Shown one piece after another: positions 34,009 through 43,840 of a stretch of 64,000 nt of DNA; positions within the stretch are counted from its first letter, which is position 1; the number at the start of each line of letters is the position of its first letter. The DNA lies in the NCBI GenBank assembly GCA_900314865.1, contig OMWW01000005.1:1-64000 (forward strand). Direction: 5' to 3'. Origin of the DNA: an uncultured Erysipelotrichaceae bacterium (GTDB lineage: Bacteria > Bacillota_I > Bacilli_A > RFN20 > CAG-826). Position numbers and translations under genes: made by a program. The notes under the pieces are model-generated. The model saw only the letters and a list, made by a program, of their open reading frames with translations. It made no database searches and was not told the origin of the DNA.

Positions 34009-36435
34009 TTATCCTTTGATATCGACTATAAATTGATATACAAATGAAGCGTTTGCTTCTAGTTCGTCTCTACCAAGATATCCTTCTTTTAACGCTGTCT
34101 TTATATCTTTGATATCTTTTTTATTTCCAGGCATACAAATGTTAACACCGTTTTTGATATTTTTACTCGCATAAGAAGCAGGATATTTGTTGCCTTTCTT
34201 ATATGTTTGTCCACTAGCAATCCAATCACTCATCACTAAACCGCTATAATTCCATTCTTTTCTTAACACATCAATGAGTAAAGCTGAGGAACTAGAGGCG
34301 TGTTCACCATTAATTAGGTTATAGCTCGCCATGATGGTTTTTGGTTTTGACCATTTGATTGCTTTTTCAAAACCACGAAGATAGATTTCTCTAATCGTTC
34401 TTTCTGAAGCGATTGAGTTGTTATTGATACGGTTATTTTCTTGATTGTTTAGCGCAAAGTGTTTAAGAGTCACTACTTTGGTCTTATTCTCTTGAACCGC
34501 GTTAACCATATTTGAAGCGCAAACCGCACTTACAAACGGATCTTCAGAATAATATTCAAAATTACGACCGCACAAAATTGAACGATGAATGTTCATAGCG
34601 GGTGCAAGCCAGATATCAATTCCATATAGTTGCATCTCTTCTTTTACTAACCTACCACATCCAAAGATAAATCCAGGGTTAAAGGATTGAGCAAGCGCGG
34701 TAGCAATTGGCAATGCAGTCGCGATTTGATCGATTATACTGCCCTTCTTTTTGTGGTTATTTTTATTGGACATTATTTTAGTGATAATCAAAGGCAAATA
34801 TTTTTTTAATTCAATCCATAAGGAATCTTCCACTAATGGATAAGCGCCTTTCTTATTTAAGATGTATTGTTGGGTAATTCTTAATCCAGCAGGACCATCC
34901 ACCATATTTAAAGCAGTATCAACACCATTAACTCTTAAAGTTGTTTCTCCTGCCCCTCCTACAATTAAAGAACAAGATTGGCCAATAAGACCTTTAACAC
35001 CAGTTTTATAATCACCTAAAGAAAGAAGAATCAAATCTAAATTTTTCATCTCTTTAATTTTGTCTAAAACAGGTTGACTATTATTTATAAAATAATCCAC
35101 GACTGTAGTTTTAAAATTACTCTTGTTTAAAATGATGGTTGGTAGATACGGGTCTAGCTTAATTGGTTTAAAATCAAAACTGAATTCATCAATCTTTGGA
35201 GCGTTAAAGACATTTCTCACTTCTTTAACTTTGATATCATCTTCTAAATGGACGTTTAAAACATCGATTGTGTCTCTACTTGAGGTTCCAATTTTAATAA
35301 CGTAATCGCCTTTAAAAAGGACATAACTATGTAATGATTCTGAATATGAAGCGAATTCATGAAGATCAAAATAAATATTCAATTCTTCACTTTTGTTGAC
35401 TTCAAGAATTTGTGTTTTATTAAATGAAACAAGTTCTTGATATGGACCTTCTTTTTTACCACTCAAATAGAGTTGGATTGTTTCTTTTCCAGGATATGGA
35501 CCTTTATTGGTAACTTTAACCTTCACAGTGATTCTATCGTCTTGGTAATAATAGCCACTAAATTGGTATTTAAAGTTGCTATAAGATAAGCCAAAACCAA
35601 AAGGAAAAAGAGGTTCGATTCTCTTGCTATCAAAATAGCGGTAACCAACATAAATCCCTTCTGAATATAAGCATTCATCATCGTCAATTGGAGTGTCGAT
35701 ATAGGAATAATCCTTGATTCTCGCCCATGTGTCAGTTAATTTGCCACATGGATTTTTATAGCCTAAAACAATATCGGTTAAGATATGTCCTGTAAGTGAA
35801 CCAAGTTGAGATAATAAAAGAATATTTTTAACTTCGAGAACAGGTTCTAAATCAATAACACTTGGTACATTTAAAACAAGCATGAATTTCTTAAAGTGAC
35901 TATTTAAATAGAGAATGTCTCTAATTTCGGTATCAGTAAGATAAACATCGCCTTTTCTTAATCGACGATCACTACCTTCTCCAGCATTTCTACTTAAAAC
36001 ATAAATAGCAACTTCGCCTTTATTAAGTAAAGGTAAATCATATTCTCTTTCAGGAGTGCATTTACCCATAGAATATGTGGCTGCGATTGTGTGGTGTTCT
36101 TTTGCTTCTTTTTTGACCTCTTCAACAAATTTGAGCTCACTTTCTACACGTAATTCATCATATTTGTCTAGCCAATCAGTACTTGAAATACTAAATCCAG
36201 CGTTAATAAAAGCTTGTTCGATATTTTCTTTATATCTAACATTAACCGCTCCACTTCCTGTTCCACCAATAATCGTATGTCTAACACCACTACCTACTAA
36301 ATAGATATCACCAGGTTTTTTAAGTGGGAAAGAAGTTCCGTCATATTTCAAAAACAAGGCACATTCATAAGCATGTTCTTTTAAGTAGTTCAAATGATTC
36401 AATTCATGAGGTAAATAGTTATAGTTCTTATTCAT
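34009..36435 (-). CDS. Glycoside hydrolase family 3 beta-glycosidase with swapped domain order
   Basis: Predicted cytoplasmic beta-glucosidase or related enzyme; no signal peptide. The usual C-terminal GH3 sandwich comes first (GGTGSGAVN, LSRNAGEGSDR, PCGKLTDTWAR, LFPFGFGLSYSNF), then a fibronectin III-like domain, then the catalytic TIM barrel (NMVDGPAGLR, GCGRLVKEEMQLYGIDIWLAPAMNI, TLKHFALNNQENNR). The nucleophile Asp is in VMSDW near residue 735. This order is known from some Ruminococcus and Butyrivibrio enzymes. The ATG at 36435 overlaps the end of rimO and has GGGGGA 8 nt upstream. Confidence 0.92.
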   Translation of the reverse strand: MNKNYNYLPHELNHLNYLKEHAYECALFLKYDGTSFPLKKPGDIYLVGSGVRHTIIGGTGSGAVNVRYKENIEQAFINAGFSISSTDWLDKYDELRVESELKFVEEVKKEAKEHHTIAATYSMGKCTPEREYDLPLLNKGEVAIYVLSRNAGEGSDRRLRKGDVYLTDTEIRDILYLNSHFKKFMLVLNVPSVIDLEPVLEVKNILLLSQLGSLTGHILTDIVLGYKNPCGKLTDTWARIKDYSYIDTPIDDDECLYSEGIYVGYRYFDSKRIEPLFPFGFGLSYSNFKYQFSGYYYQDDRITVKVKVTNKGPYPGKETIQLYLSGKKEGPYQELVSFNKTQILEVNKSEELNIYFDLHEFASYSESLHSYVLFKGDYVIKIGTSSRDTIDVLNVHLEDDIKVKEVRNVFNAPKIDEFSFDFKPIKLDPYLPTIILNKSNFKTTVVDYFINNSQPVLDKIKEMKNLDLILLSLGDYKTGVKGLIGQSCSLIVGGAGETTLRVNGVDTALNMVDGPAGLRITQQYILNKKGAYPLVEDSLWIELKKYLPLIITKIMSNKNNHKKKGSIIDQIATALPIATALAQSFNPGFIFGCGRLVKEEMQLYGIDIWLAPAMNIHRSILCGRNFEYYSEDPFVSAVCASNMVNAVQENKTKVVTLKHFALNNQENNRINNNSIASERTIREIYLRGFEKAIKWSKPKTIMASYNLINGEHASSSSALLIDVLRKEWNYSGLVMSDWIASGQTYKKGNKYPASYASKNIKNGVNICMPGNKKDIKDIKTALKEGYLGRDELEANASFVYQFIVDIKG

Positions 36436-37726
36436 CAATCATTTCCCCCATTAAGTCATATACAAAAGCGTCAGTGATTTTCACTTTGACGATATCTCCA
36501 TTATTAAGCTCTTCTTTAGAAGAGAAGAATATTTTTCCATCCACATCATCTGGAGCGTTCCAGTGGCTTCTTAAAAGATAATTACCATGTTCATCTTTTC
36601 CAATAACTAAACCAGTCATCATTTCTCCAATGTGTTTCTTGTTTTGAATATAAGAAATCTTTTGTTGCTTGCGCATTACTCTGGCTAAACGTTTCTTTTT
36701 CACTTCTTCATCGATTTGGTTAACAAATAACGATGCAGGAGTCCCTTCTTCTTGAGAATAAGTAAACGCTCCTAAATGATCAAATTTCACTTCTTCCATA
36801 AATTCGAGAAGATTATTTACGTCTTCTTCGGTTTCTCCTGGGAAGCCCACCATTAAGGTAGTTCTAAGTATTGCGTTTGGGACTTTGTTTCTAATCTTAA
36901 TGAATAAGTTTCTTAAGAATTCTTTATCGCCTCGGCGATACATATCTTTTAAGATATGAGTTTCACTATGTTGAATCGGAATATCAAAATATGGAGTTAA
37001 TCTACTTTCTTTACCAATTAATTCAATCAGTTCATCACTGATTTCATCAGGATAAAGATAAAGAAGACGGATATATTTGAGTTCTTTGATTTCTAATAGA
37101 CCTTTTAAAAGATCGACAATATTAACCTTTTTGTCTTTAAAATCTATTCCATATTTGGTGGTGTCTTGTTCAAGAACAACAATTTCTTTAATCCCACTGC
37201 TAGCGAGTTCTTTAGCTTCTTTAATAATTGCATCATAATCTCGAGATACAAACCCACCTCTAATAAGAGGGATTGCACAATAAGAACAACGATTATCACA
37301 TCCTTCACCTATCTTAAGATAAGCACTATAAGGGCCAGTTGAGACAATACGATATTCATCGTCAACTCCTAGTGTTGGATCAATAGATTTATCTAAAACA
37401 TATAGTTTCTCATTAAAATGAGAATATTCTCTAATTGGAATATATAAATCCACTTCTGGGATTTCTTTTTTTAAATCTTCGAGATATCTTTCTGCTAAAC
37501 AACCAGTAACCACTACTTTCTTACCATAGTTAAGCATTTCTAAGATATTCTCAATTGATTCTTTTTTGCTGGATTCAATGAATCCGCAAGTGTTGATTAG
37601 AATGATATCTGCTTCTTTAGGGTTATTTGTAATCTCATAACCATTACGATCAAAGAGTCCTAAAATGTTCTCGCTATCAACGAGATTTTTCATGCAACCT
37701 AAAGAGACGATACCAATCTTTTTCAT
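36428..37726 (-). CDS. rimO: Ribosomal protein S12 methylthiotransferase RimO
   Basis: Radical-SAM enzyme that methylthiolates Asp88 of ribosomal protein S12 using two [4Fe-4S] clusters. N-terminal UPF0004 Cys residues lie in SLGCMKN, NTCGF and TGCLAER. The radical-SAM motif is CDNRCSYC within GEGCDNRCSYCAIPLIRGG, followed by the barrel and a C-terminal TRAM domain (MTGLVIGKDEHGNYLLRS). The SLGCMKNLVDSE start and the CAIPLIRG context favour RimO over MiaB. It starts 4 nt after the ABC transporter gene. Confidence 0.95.
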   Translation of the reverse strand: MKKIGIVSLGCMKNLVDSENILGLFDRNGYEITNNPKEADIILINTCGFIESSKKESIENILEMLNYGKKVVVTGCLAERYLEDLKKEIPEVDLYIPIREYSHFNEKLYVLDKSIDPTLGVDDEYRIVSTGPYSAYLKIGEGCDNRCSYCAIPLIRGGFVSRDYDAIIKEAKELASSGIKEIVVLEQDTTKYGIDFKDKKVNIVDLLKGLLEIKELKYIRLLYLYPDEISDELIELIGKESRLTPYFDIPIQHSETHILKDMYRRGDKEFLRNLFIKIRNKVPNAILRTTLMVGFPGETEEDVNNLLEFMEEVKFDHLGAFTYSQEEGTPASLFVNQIDEEVKKKRLARVMRKQQKISYIQNKKHIGEMMTGLVIGKDEHGNYLLRSHWNAPDDVDGKIFFSSKEELNNGDIVKVKITDAFVYDLMGEMIDE

Positions 37727-37730
37727 TTAT

Positions 37731-40700
37731 TTACTCGCTTCTTAAAGCAATAACAGGATCTTGTTTAGAAGCACTTAAGGATGGGATAAGTCCGCTAATA
37801 ACGGATAAGAGGACAGCAATACCCACCATCATGAGTGCGTAGTACCATGGAAGTGCACATATACCGCTAATACCAAAGCCTTTAACAATCGCATTGATTA
37901 TGGCTTGAAGAATATAGGTGATACCAATACCAATCGCTCCACTAGCAAAACCAGTAACAAGGTTTTCGGCAATGAATAGGCGAGAGACATCTCGTTTTCG
38001 TCCACCAAGAGAACGAATAACACCAATTTCTTTCACTCTTTCCATGACAGAAATATAAGTGATAACTGCAATCATAAAGCAGCTTACAACTAAGCTTAAT
38101 GAAGTAAAGGCAATTAAGGCTGCACTTACTGTTGTAACTAAAGTAGAAATAACTTCCACGATTAAACTAATCGTGTCGGTGTAAGTCAAAGTGACACGTT
38201 CATCACGTGTACGAACTACTTTTGTGCCATCGACATCAATTGTAATCGTATCTGGTGAATTCCAATAATCAAGATATGCAGTTACTTTGTCTTTTGTTTC
38301 AAAAGAACGTGGATAAATTGATATTGATTGAGGGAGTTCATCAATTGTGTATGTATATTTTGTTGGATCAGTTGGTCTTGGATCATCCGCTGGAGCGGTT
38401 CTTTTAGCTTTTAAACCTGATAATGATCTTAAATGCAAAGCATCATCATCAAAATTATCACTTCCAGTAGATAAGAAGGAAGCAAAGATGCTCATTAGTG
38501 AATTGGATAAATCACCATTAAGAGCGCTTGCATACCAATTGGTCAACTTACCAACATCTTGGTCTTCTTTATAGCTCACATATTCAAAAGTCACATAGGC
38601 ATTAAACTGAGAAAGTGTGTATCTACCTGAAGTAAGGTGATCTTTAAACGCATCAACGATTGCACTTTCCATCGCTTGTTTACGATATGCTTCACCAAAG
38701 GCTTTTGTAAAGTATACACCTCTATTTAAAGAACCAAAGTTTGTGGTTGATTTTGGTCTAAGAATACCCGCAATTTTCATCTTAAAGCCGTGATTCTCAT
38801 AAGTCTTTGAAGCGGTGTCTTTTGGATAACTTTCTGGATGGAGATATTTATCTTGATCTCTTCCATCATATTCAAGTTTGCTTCTATAGAAGAAGTCTGG
38901 AGTTTCAGGCTCAATTTCTATAGTTGTTCCTTTATTTAAATTTACAGGAACATAAGGATAAGTAACGTTACCAAATTTAACATTACTCATTTCAAGAAGG
39001 CCACTATCGAGTTCAAAGTTCATGGTTCTAGTCTTGTCATATGGTTCAACTTTTGTTCCTTCTTTAGAGAACAAGGTGACACTTAAACCAGTGTTACTAT
39101 AGGCTTTTGGTAAATCCCATTTGCCATCAATAACACTATTTTTGGTTTTTCCTTCTGGGAATACATAGCTTCTATCTCTTTCGAAGATAGCAGGGGTTGA
39201 AAAGACTAAGCTTTCATCACTGGAATCAATAACAATCAAGTTACCAGTGAGCATATCATCACTTGGAATATAAGATAACGCTAAATAGAAGCTGAAGTTA
39301 ATTGTGGAACCCATCACAAGTTTACCATTTAAATTAGTGGTCACTGTTTTATGGGAAACGAGTCCTAATTCATCTTCGGTTGTATAAATCGCGTCATGAG
39401 GATAATAAATAAATTCATGATTCATGACATCGTCATATGAAAAATCAGGATCATAAGGATAATCAGTATCCAGAGTTTTTAATTTTTCTCTAGCTTCATC
39501 TTTTTGTTCCTTAGTGGATTTAGGATCATCAAGAATCTTGTTATATTCATTCTCTTTCACTGCTTTTTTAGCAATGTTAAGGAATTGATCTTGTGGGTAA
39601 TAGCCCATTTGCGCGAAGATGAGGTCGGTTAATGTGGTTTTATCATCCACGACAAGTAAAAGTTCATCTTCTTTGGTTGGGAAATTACCTCTAATGAGGT
39701 CATATTGAGAGAGGATATAATCACTTTCTCCAGGAAGTTGCTTCATGAAAGAAGTAAAGATATCTACGAATTGCATATATTCGTTAAATCCATCAACTGT
39801 TCCTAAAGTTGCAATATATTGTTGAGTTAAACCATTGATGGAAAGAAGTTGCTTTGGATCATCTTTCTCGCGCTTAAAGGAGGTGAAAATGTTGTTGGTT
39901 GGGTCGATTGAATAATCGACATTAATCGCTGAATAATATTCTTGAGGCATGGATTTGATATAGGCAAGTAATTCCTTGGACATATCATTGGTCTTTAAGT
40001 TGGTGAAATCAGTGTACTTTGTTAAAAGATAACGAATCATTGAATCCATACCAATACGATTTGTGGTGTCAAAGTTTTTAGCGTTCGATTTATCATCGTT
40101 AGTAAGACCAGTAAGAAGAGAAGTCATATCTAAAGATTCTTCCGCAACGGTGATCGGATAGCTCGATAACATATCATCTTGCATATCACCAATGTAGTTA
40201 TTAACGCCACAGGAGACGCCTAAAATTGTAGAAACACCAATAATACCGATGCTTCCTGCAATAGATACAAGTAATGATCTTTTAAATTTGGAAAGGAGGT
40301 TACTTGCAGATAATGCGCTTGCGGTAAAGAAGGACATCGAAGAATTCTTTTTTCTACCTTTAGAGGTTTGAACTTCTTCAACTTGTTCAAAGTTTTCTCC
40401 TTTGCCATCAAACGGATTAGAGTCATCAGTGATAAGACCGTCTTTCATTTTAACAATACGGGTCGCGTATTTTTCAGCAAGTTCTGGATTATGTGTGACC
40501 ATTATAACAAGGTGGGTTTTCGCCACTTCTTGTAATAGGTCCATGATTTGTACTGAAGTCTCACTATCAAGTGCGCCTGTAGGCTCATCTGCTAAAACGA
40601 TTTCTGGATTATTGACAAGAGCACGGGCAATCGCCACTCTTTGCATTTGTCCTCCAGATAGTTGATTTGGTTTTTTACGATATAAGCCTTTTAGTCCGAC

Positions 40701-41087
40701 TGAATCAAGTGCTGCTTTAGCGCGATTCGCTCGTTCTTCTTTTTTAACTCCGGAAATTGTTAAAGCTAGTTCGACGTTTTTGAGAATGGATTGATGAGGG
40801 ATGAGATTATAAGTTTGGAAAACAAAACCAATAGAGTGGTTACGATAAGTATCCCAGTCTCTACTTTTGAAATCTTTTGTAGATTTTCCTTTAATGACAA
40901 GATCGCCTTCGTCATAATGGTCAAGTCCACCAGTAATGTTTAATAATGTTGTTTTACCACAACCTGAATGGCCCAAGATAGCCACGAATTCATGGCTACG
41001 AAAATTAAGATTAATTCCCTTAAGAGCGTGGACAGGTTCTTGGTCTTTGAGTTTATAATCTTTTTTAATGTTAATTAGCTCTAACAT
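37731..41087 (-). CDS. ABC exporter, ATPase fused to FtsX/MacB-type permease with a large external domain
   Basis: Residues 1-225 are a LolD/MacB-like ATPase: Walker A GHSGCGKTT, signature LSGGQMQRVAIARAL, Walker B IVLADEPTGALD. A transmembrane segment follows near 270-290, then about 640 extracytoplasmic residues without a recognised family, then three C-terminal segments with the FtsX motif MERVKEIGVIRSLGGRKRDV. MacB-type proteins act by mechanotransmission, for example in lipoprotein or peptide release. ATPase plus permease on one chain of 1118 residues is a full half-transporter. GGAGGG lies 9 nt before the ATG. Confidence 0.9.
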   Translation of the reverse strand: MLELINIKKDYKLKDQEPVHALKGINLNFRSHEFVAILGHSGCGKTTLLNITGGLDHYDEGDLVIKGKSTKDFKSRDWDTYRNHSIGFVFQTYNLIPHQSILKNVELALTISGVKKEERANRAKAALDSVGLKGLYRKKPNQLSGGQMQRVAIARALVNNPEIVLADEPTGALDSETSVQIMDLLQEVAKTHLVIMVTHNPELAEKYATRIVKMKDGLITDDSNPFDGKGENFEQVEEVQTSKGRKKNSSMSFFTASALSASNLLSKFKRSLLVSIAGSIGIIGVSTILGVSCGVNNYIGDMQDDMLSSYPITVAEESLDMTSLLTGLTNDDKSNAKNFDTTNRIGMDSMIRYLLTKYTDFTNLKTNDMSKELLAYIKSMPQEYYSAINVDYSIDPTNNIFTSFKREKDDPKQLLSINGLTQQYIATLGTVDGFNEYMQFVDIFTSFMKQLPGESDYILSQYDLIRGNFPTKEDELLLVVDDKTTLTDLIFAQMGYYPQDQFLNIAKKAVKENEYNKILDDPKSTKEQKDEAREKLKTLDTDYPYDPDFSYDDVMNHEFIYYPHDAIYTTEDELGLVSHKTVTTNLNGKLVMGSTINFSFYLALSYIPSDDMLTGNLIVIDSSDESLVFSTPAIFERDRSYVFPEGKTKNSVIDGKWDLPKAYSNTGLSVTLFSKEGTKVEPYDKTRTMNFELDSGLLEMSNVKFGNVTYPYVPVNLNKGTTIEIEPETPDFFYRSKLEYDGRDQDKYLHPESYPKDTASKTYENHGFKMKIAGILRPKSTTNFGSLNRGVYFTKAFGEAYRKQAMESAIVDAFKDHLTSGRYTLSQFNAYVTFEYVSYKEDQDVGKLTNWYASALNGDLSNSLMSIFASFLSTGSDNFDDDALHLRSLSGLKAKRTAPADDPRPTDPTKYTYTIDELPQSISIYPRSFETKDKVTAYLDYWNSPDTITIDVDGTKVVRTRDERVTLTYTDTISLIVEVISTLVTTVSAALIAFTSLSLVVSCFMIAVITYISVMERVKEIGVIRSLGGRKRDVSRLFIAENLVTGFASGAIGIGITYILQAIINAIVKGFGISGICALPWYYALMMVGIAVLLSVISGLIPSLSASKQDPVIALRSE

Positions 41088-41123
41088 AACTCATTTCCCT
41101 CCGTCTTGATATAATGTTATCTT

Positions 41124-41142
41124 TTTACATTACTTATGTAAA
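41124..41142. promoter_or_regulatory. Inverted repeat upstream of the ABC exporter
   Basis: TTTACAT-TACTT-ATGTAAA, a perfect 7-bp inverted repeat 37 bp before the gene start, inside the likely promoter region. Candidate operator; the regulator is unknown. Confidence 0.35.
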
Positions 41143-41171
41143 CTTAAATGATTAGTTTTTTTCAAAGTGGT

Positions 41172-41196
41172 TACAAAAAAAGACACTTAGTGTCCC
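41172..41196 (-). terminator. Terminator of the membrane-lipid operon
   Basis: GACAC/GTGTC stem (41182-41194), extended by AAAG/CTTT pairing, followed by seven T on the minus strand. Confidence 0.75.
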
Positions 41197-41219
41197 TTTT
41201 GTTAGATTGAATCAATTCT

Positions 41220-41678
41220 TTATTTATTCTTAATCTCTTTGATGCCCTCTAGAATCAAAGACTTAGAGTGATAGCCTTCTTCAATGATTTTTTTGTTGAT
41301 TGAATAATAGAAATAAGTGTAAATCACATCTAGCACCAAGAAGGCAAAAGCAGGGAGAAGGAATCCTAACGAATTAGCGATCAAATCAAATTCTCCATCT
41401 TTTCTACTTTGAGCAAGTCGAATCACAAATACAGAAAGAAGGACAAATGCGAGAACAGCTAAAATAATGATTGGCAAAAATGTTGGACCTTTTCTGAACA
41501 GTCTCTTCTCAAATTGACGAAGTTCCTCATAATGAGGAATGTTTTCATCAATTTCATAAGTAACATAGGTATAAAAGCCTTTTTCACTACGACTGACTTC
41601 TTGGTAACCAAGCTCCTCATAGATTTCTTTCCTTTCGCGGTATTGAGGAGTTGTCATTTTTAAACTTTTACGATACAT
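41220..41678 (-). CDS. Two-helix membrane protein (152 residues)
   Basis: Basic N-terminal cytoplasmic part, two hydrophobic segments (about 70-92 and 103-128), and a basic C-terminus. No recognised family. AAAGGAG lies 7 nt before the ATG, and the gene starts 2 nt after the acyltransferase gene, so it belongs to the lipid operon and may assist it. Confidence 0.65.
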   Translation of the reverse strand: MYRKSLKMTTPQYRERKEIYEELGYQEVSRSEKGFYTYVTYEIDENIPHYEELRQFEKRLFRKGPTFLPIIILAVLAFVLLSVFVIRLAQSRKDGEFDLIANSLGFLLPAFAFLVLDVIYTYFYYSINKKIIEEGYHSKSLILEGIKEIKNK

Positions 41679-41680
41679 AA

Positions 41681-42496
41681 CTATTCTCCTTTGTTTTCAT
41701 CTTCAACTTTGATGTATTTGTAATATTCGTATTGGGGGACACTATTAGCGGTTTCTTGCATCACCCTTAATGCCTCATCATGCAAATATTCTTTATTATC
41801 ATTAACCGACAAACCTGGTTTTGGGAAGATTGGTTCTAAAACATACAATGTTTGTTTTGCTTTTTTAGATAGTTTAGATTTTCTCCAAGTAGTCACTACT
41901 GGAAGAATAGGAGCGTTGCATTTAGCAGGATATAGAAATGATCCATCTCTAAATGGTCTTACCTTTGTATAATATGGCCAGATGTGCGCTTCTGGGAAGA
42001 TGAGGATGTGCTGCTTCTTTTTAATGTAGAATTCAAACGCTTCTTGAAGTCTCATCATGTTCTTCAAATCACCCTTGAGTGGAAGAGGTAAATATCCTAA
42101 AGCGCGGGTTAAATTTCTCACCACCGGCATACTCAAAGAATCAGAGTAACCAAGGATATTCACTCGACGATGGAAAAAGAAGATATCAGCCTGGAATTTT
42201 AATACATCAGAAAAGCCAACGTGGTTCGCGTAAATAAAGCATCCATGACCATCTAATTTCTTAAGGTTTCTTCTGCCTTTAACTCTAATACCGTGGAATA
42301 CACAATATAAGTATAAAATTGGTTTAGCTATTCCGTGATATAAAATACCACTCACTATAGTGTTAAACCAATTTGTGCGTTTATATTTATAGTTTTCTGG
42401 GACAGGTGGACGGGATAAACCAAGCTCAGAAAAATCATCACGAAGTTCATCGTGATAATACACCACTTTTGTCTTTTTAACTTCTTTAATATTCAT
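41681..42496 (-). CDS. 1-acyl-glycerol-3-phosphate acyltransferase-like protein (PlsC family)
   Basis: Predicted to acylate a lysolipid or glycolipid at the membrane. The catalytic NHxxxxD motif is NHVGFSD (91-97) and the substrate block resembles FPEAHIW with KVRPFRDGSF downstream. A hydrophobic stretch near 45-70 may be a membrane anchor. It starts 2 nt after the glycosyltransferase gene without its own Shine-Dalgarno, so translation is coupled. With GT2 and PAP2 neighbours it may build a glycolipid rather than bulk phosphatidate. Confidence 0.85.
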   Translation of the reverse strand: MNIKEVKKTKVVYYHDELRDDFSELGLSRPPVPENYKYKRTNWFNTIVSGILYHGIAKPILYLYCVFHGIRVKGRRNLKKLDGHGCFIYANHVGFSDVLKFQADIFFFHRRVNILGYSDSLSMPVVRNLTRALGYLPLPLKGDLKNMMRLQEAFEFYIKKKQHILIFPEAHIWPYYTKVRPFRDGSFLYPAKCNAPILPVVTTWRKSKLSKKAKQTLYVLEPIFPKPGLSVNDNKEYLHDEALRVMQETANSVPQYEYYKYIKVEDENKGE

Positions 42497-42498
42497 AG

Positions 42499-43806
42499 CT
42501 ATTTTTTGATATTGTTATGGGTTACTTCTCCAGTATGGGTGATCTTAGCCCAATTGGTCTTTTTCTTTGGATGGAACAAGCCATCTAAAAACGCTAAAGC
42601 GAATTCGTAGAAGAAGAACATATAGGTTAAAACTCCAACGACTTTATTTCTTCTTGTAAGTTGTAATTTATCATCATCACGATGGATACAAATTAAAGCA
42701 GGAATAACAAAGCTAAAATAGTTAAGTAAAAGTGCAAAAATGCCTAATGAGAAAAGCATGCTTATGTCATAAATACCTGCCCGTTGAACTACTGCTAAAG
42801 AGCCACAAACAAAGCAAATGACAAAGGTGAAGAAGTTCACTACGTTAAAGATAACAAATGGAATCAAGCCCGCTTTGAATTCAAAACGCATCATCGATTG
42901 TAATCCTTTTGAGTGGTAATCATGTTGAATACCAGCTTTCATTAAGAAAGTTCTTCTTTGGAAATAGCCAGCAAGCCAACGTAAATGTTGCATATGAACT
43001 GTGTGATAATCTGGACTTTGTTCATCATAAAAACAAATCTCTGGATAATAACGCATATAAATGTCGTGATAATAACAATACGCGGTAAGTTGGATATCTT
43101 CAGTCATACCGGTGAAAATCCATCCACCCGCATCTCTAATGATGCGATCATCAACGTAATAACCTGTTCCCATTAAGGTTGCTTTATGGAAAACAAGGGA
43201 ACGTCCTTTAGAGGTAACCTGGTTCATATAAGTGAACATAATCGCACTACCAACAGTGAGCCAGTTCGTATTCGCGTTTGTGAAGTTACGATAACCTAAG
43301 CCTACGCGTACGCCTGTTTGACGAAGGTCATTCATCACTTCAATATAATTGTTATCTAAAATGTTATCTGCATCAAAAATCATATAGGCATCGTATTCAA
43401 GGTTATTTCTCCATAAATAGTTGATGCATTCTTGAAGAGCGAAACCTTTGGTTTTTCTTCCTTCTTCTAATTGATCACGGACAAAATAATCAAAACCAAA
43501 GTTCTTTGTTATTTCAATTGTAGGGTCGTCTTCTCTTTCAACGATGACGTAGACATCAAAATGTGATCTTGGATATGTTTGGTTCTTCAGCGATTCCAAA
43601 AGATTAGAAATGACTTTAGATTCATTCCTAGCAGCGATTAAAACTGCGAATTTAGAGAGTTTATCACTATGAGGAACTTTCACTACTGGGGTAGCGGAAA
43701 TTCTCCAATAGACAATGTAATATAACGACATTATGATAACGAAAACAATCATCACCGAGATGATGCACCACATTAAGATGATCAGTAAGTCGTAATCTAG
43801 GAACAT
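42499..43806 (-). CDS. Membrane glycosyltransferase, GT2 family
   Basis: Processive-type GT2 enzyme: an N-terminal transmembrane segment, then the GT-A domain with AARNESKVISNLLESL, the DxD motif FDADN, the acceptor motif TEDIQL and QHLRW (the QxxRW of hyaluronan- and cellulose-synthase-like enzymes). Three C-terminal hydrophobic segments follow. The nucleotide sugar and product are unknown; the neighbours suggest a glycolipid or exopolysaccharide. TAAAAT ends 6 nt before the ATG with no Shine-Dalgarno, so this message is probably leaderless. Confidence 0.88.
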   Translation of the reverse strand: MFLDYDLLIILMWCIISVMIVFVIIMSLYYIVYWRISATPVVKVPHSDKLSKFAVLIAARNESKVISNLLESLKNQTYPRSHFDVYVIVEREDDPTIEITKNFGFDYFVRDQLEEGRKTKGFALQECINYLWRNNLEYDAYMIFDADNILDNNYIEVMNDLRQTGVRVGLGYRNFTNANTNWLTVGSAIMFTYMNQVTSKGRSLVFHKATLMGTGYYVDDRIIRDAGGWIFTGMTEDIQLTAYCYYHDIYMRYYPEICFYDEQSPDYHTVHMQHLRWLAGYFQRRTFLMKAGIQHDYHSKGLQSMMRFEFKAGLIPFVIFNVVNFFTFVICFVCGSLAVVQRAGIYDISMLFSLGIFALLLNYFSFVIPALICIHRDDDKLQLTRRNKVVGVLTYMFFFYEFALAFLDGLFHPKKKTNWAKITHTGEVTHNNIKK

Positions 43807-43812
43807 AATTCT

Positions 43813-43840
43813 ATTTTATTACAATAAATTGATTATTCAA
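43813..43840 (-). promoter_or_regulatory. Leaderless promoter of the GT2 gene
   Basis: -35 TTGAAT (43835-43840), 16-bp spacer, -10 TAAAAT (43813-43818), then 6 nt to the ATG. It lies partly within the end of the PAP2 gene. Confidence 0.6.

Noticed and set aside
41124..41142. Terminator of the lipid operon
   Set aside because: The T-run-bearing hairpin at 41172-41196 is the terminator; this repeat lies downstream, in the ABC promoter region.
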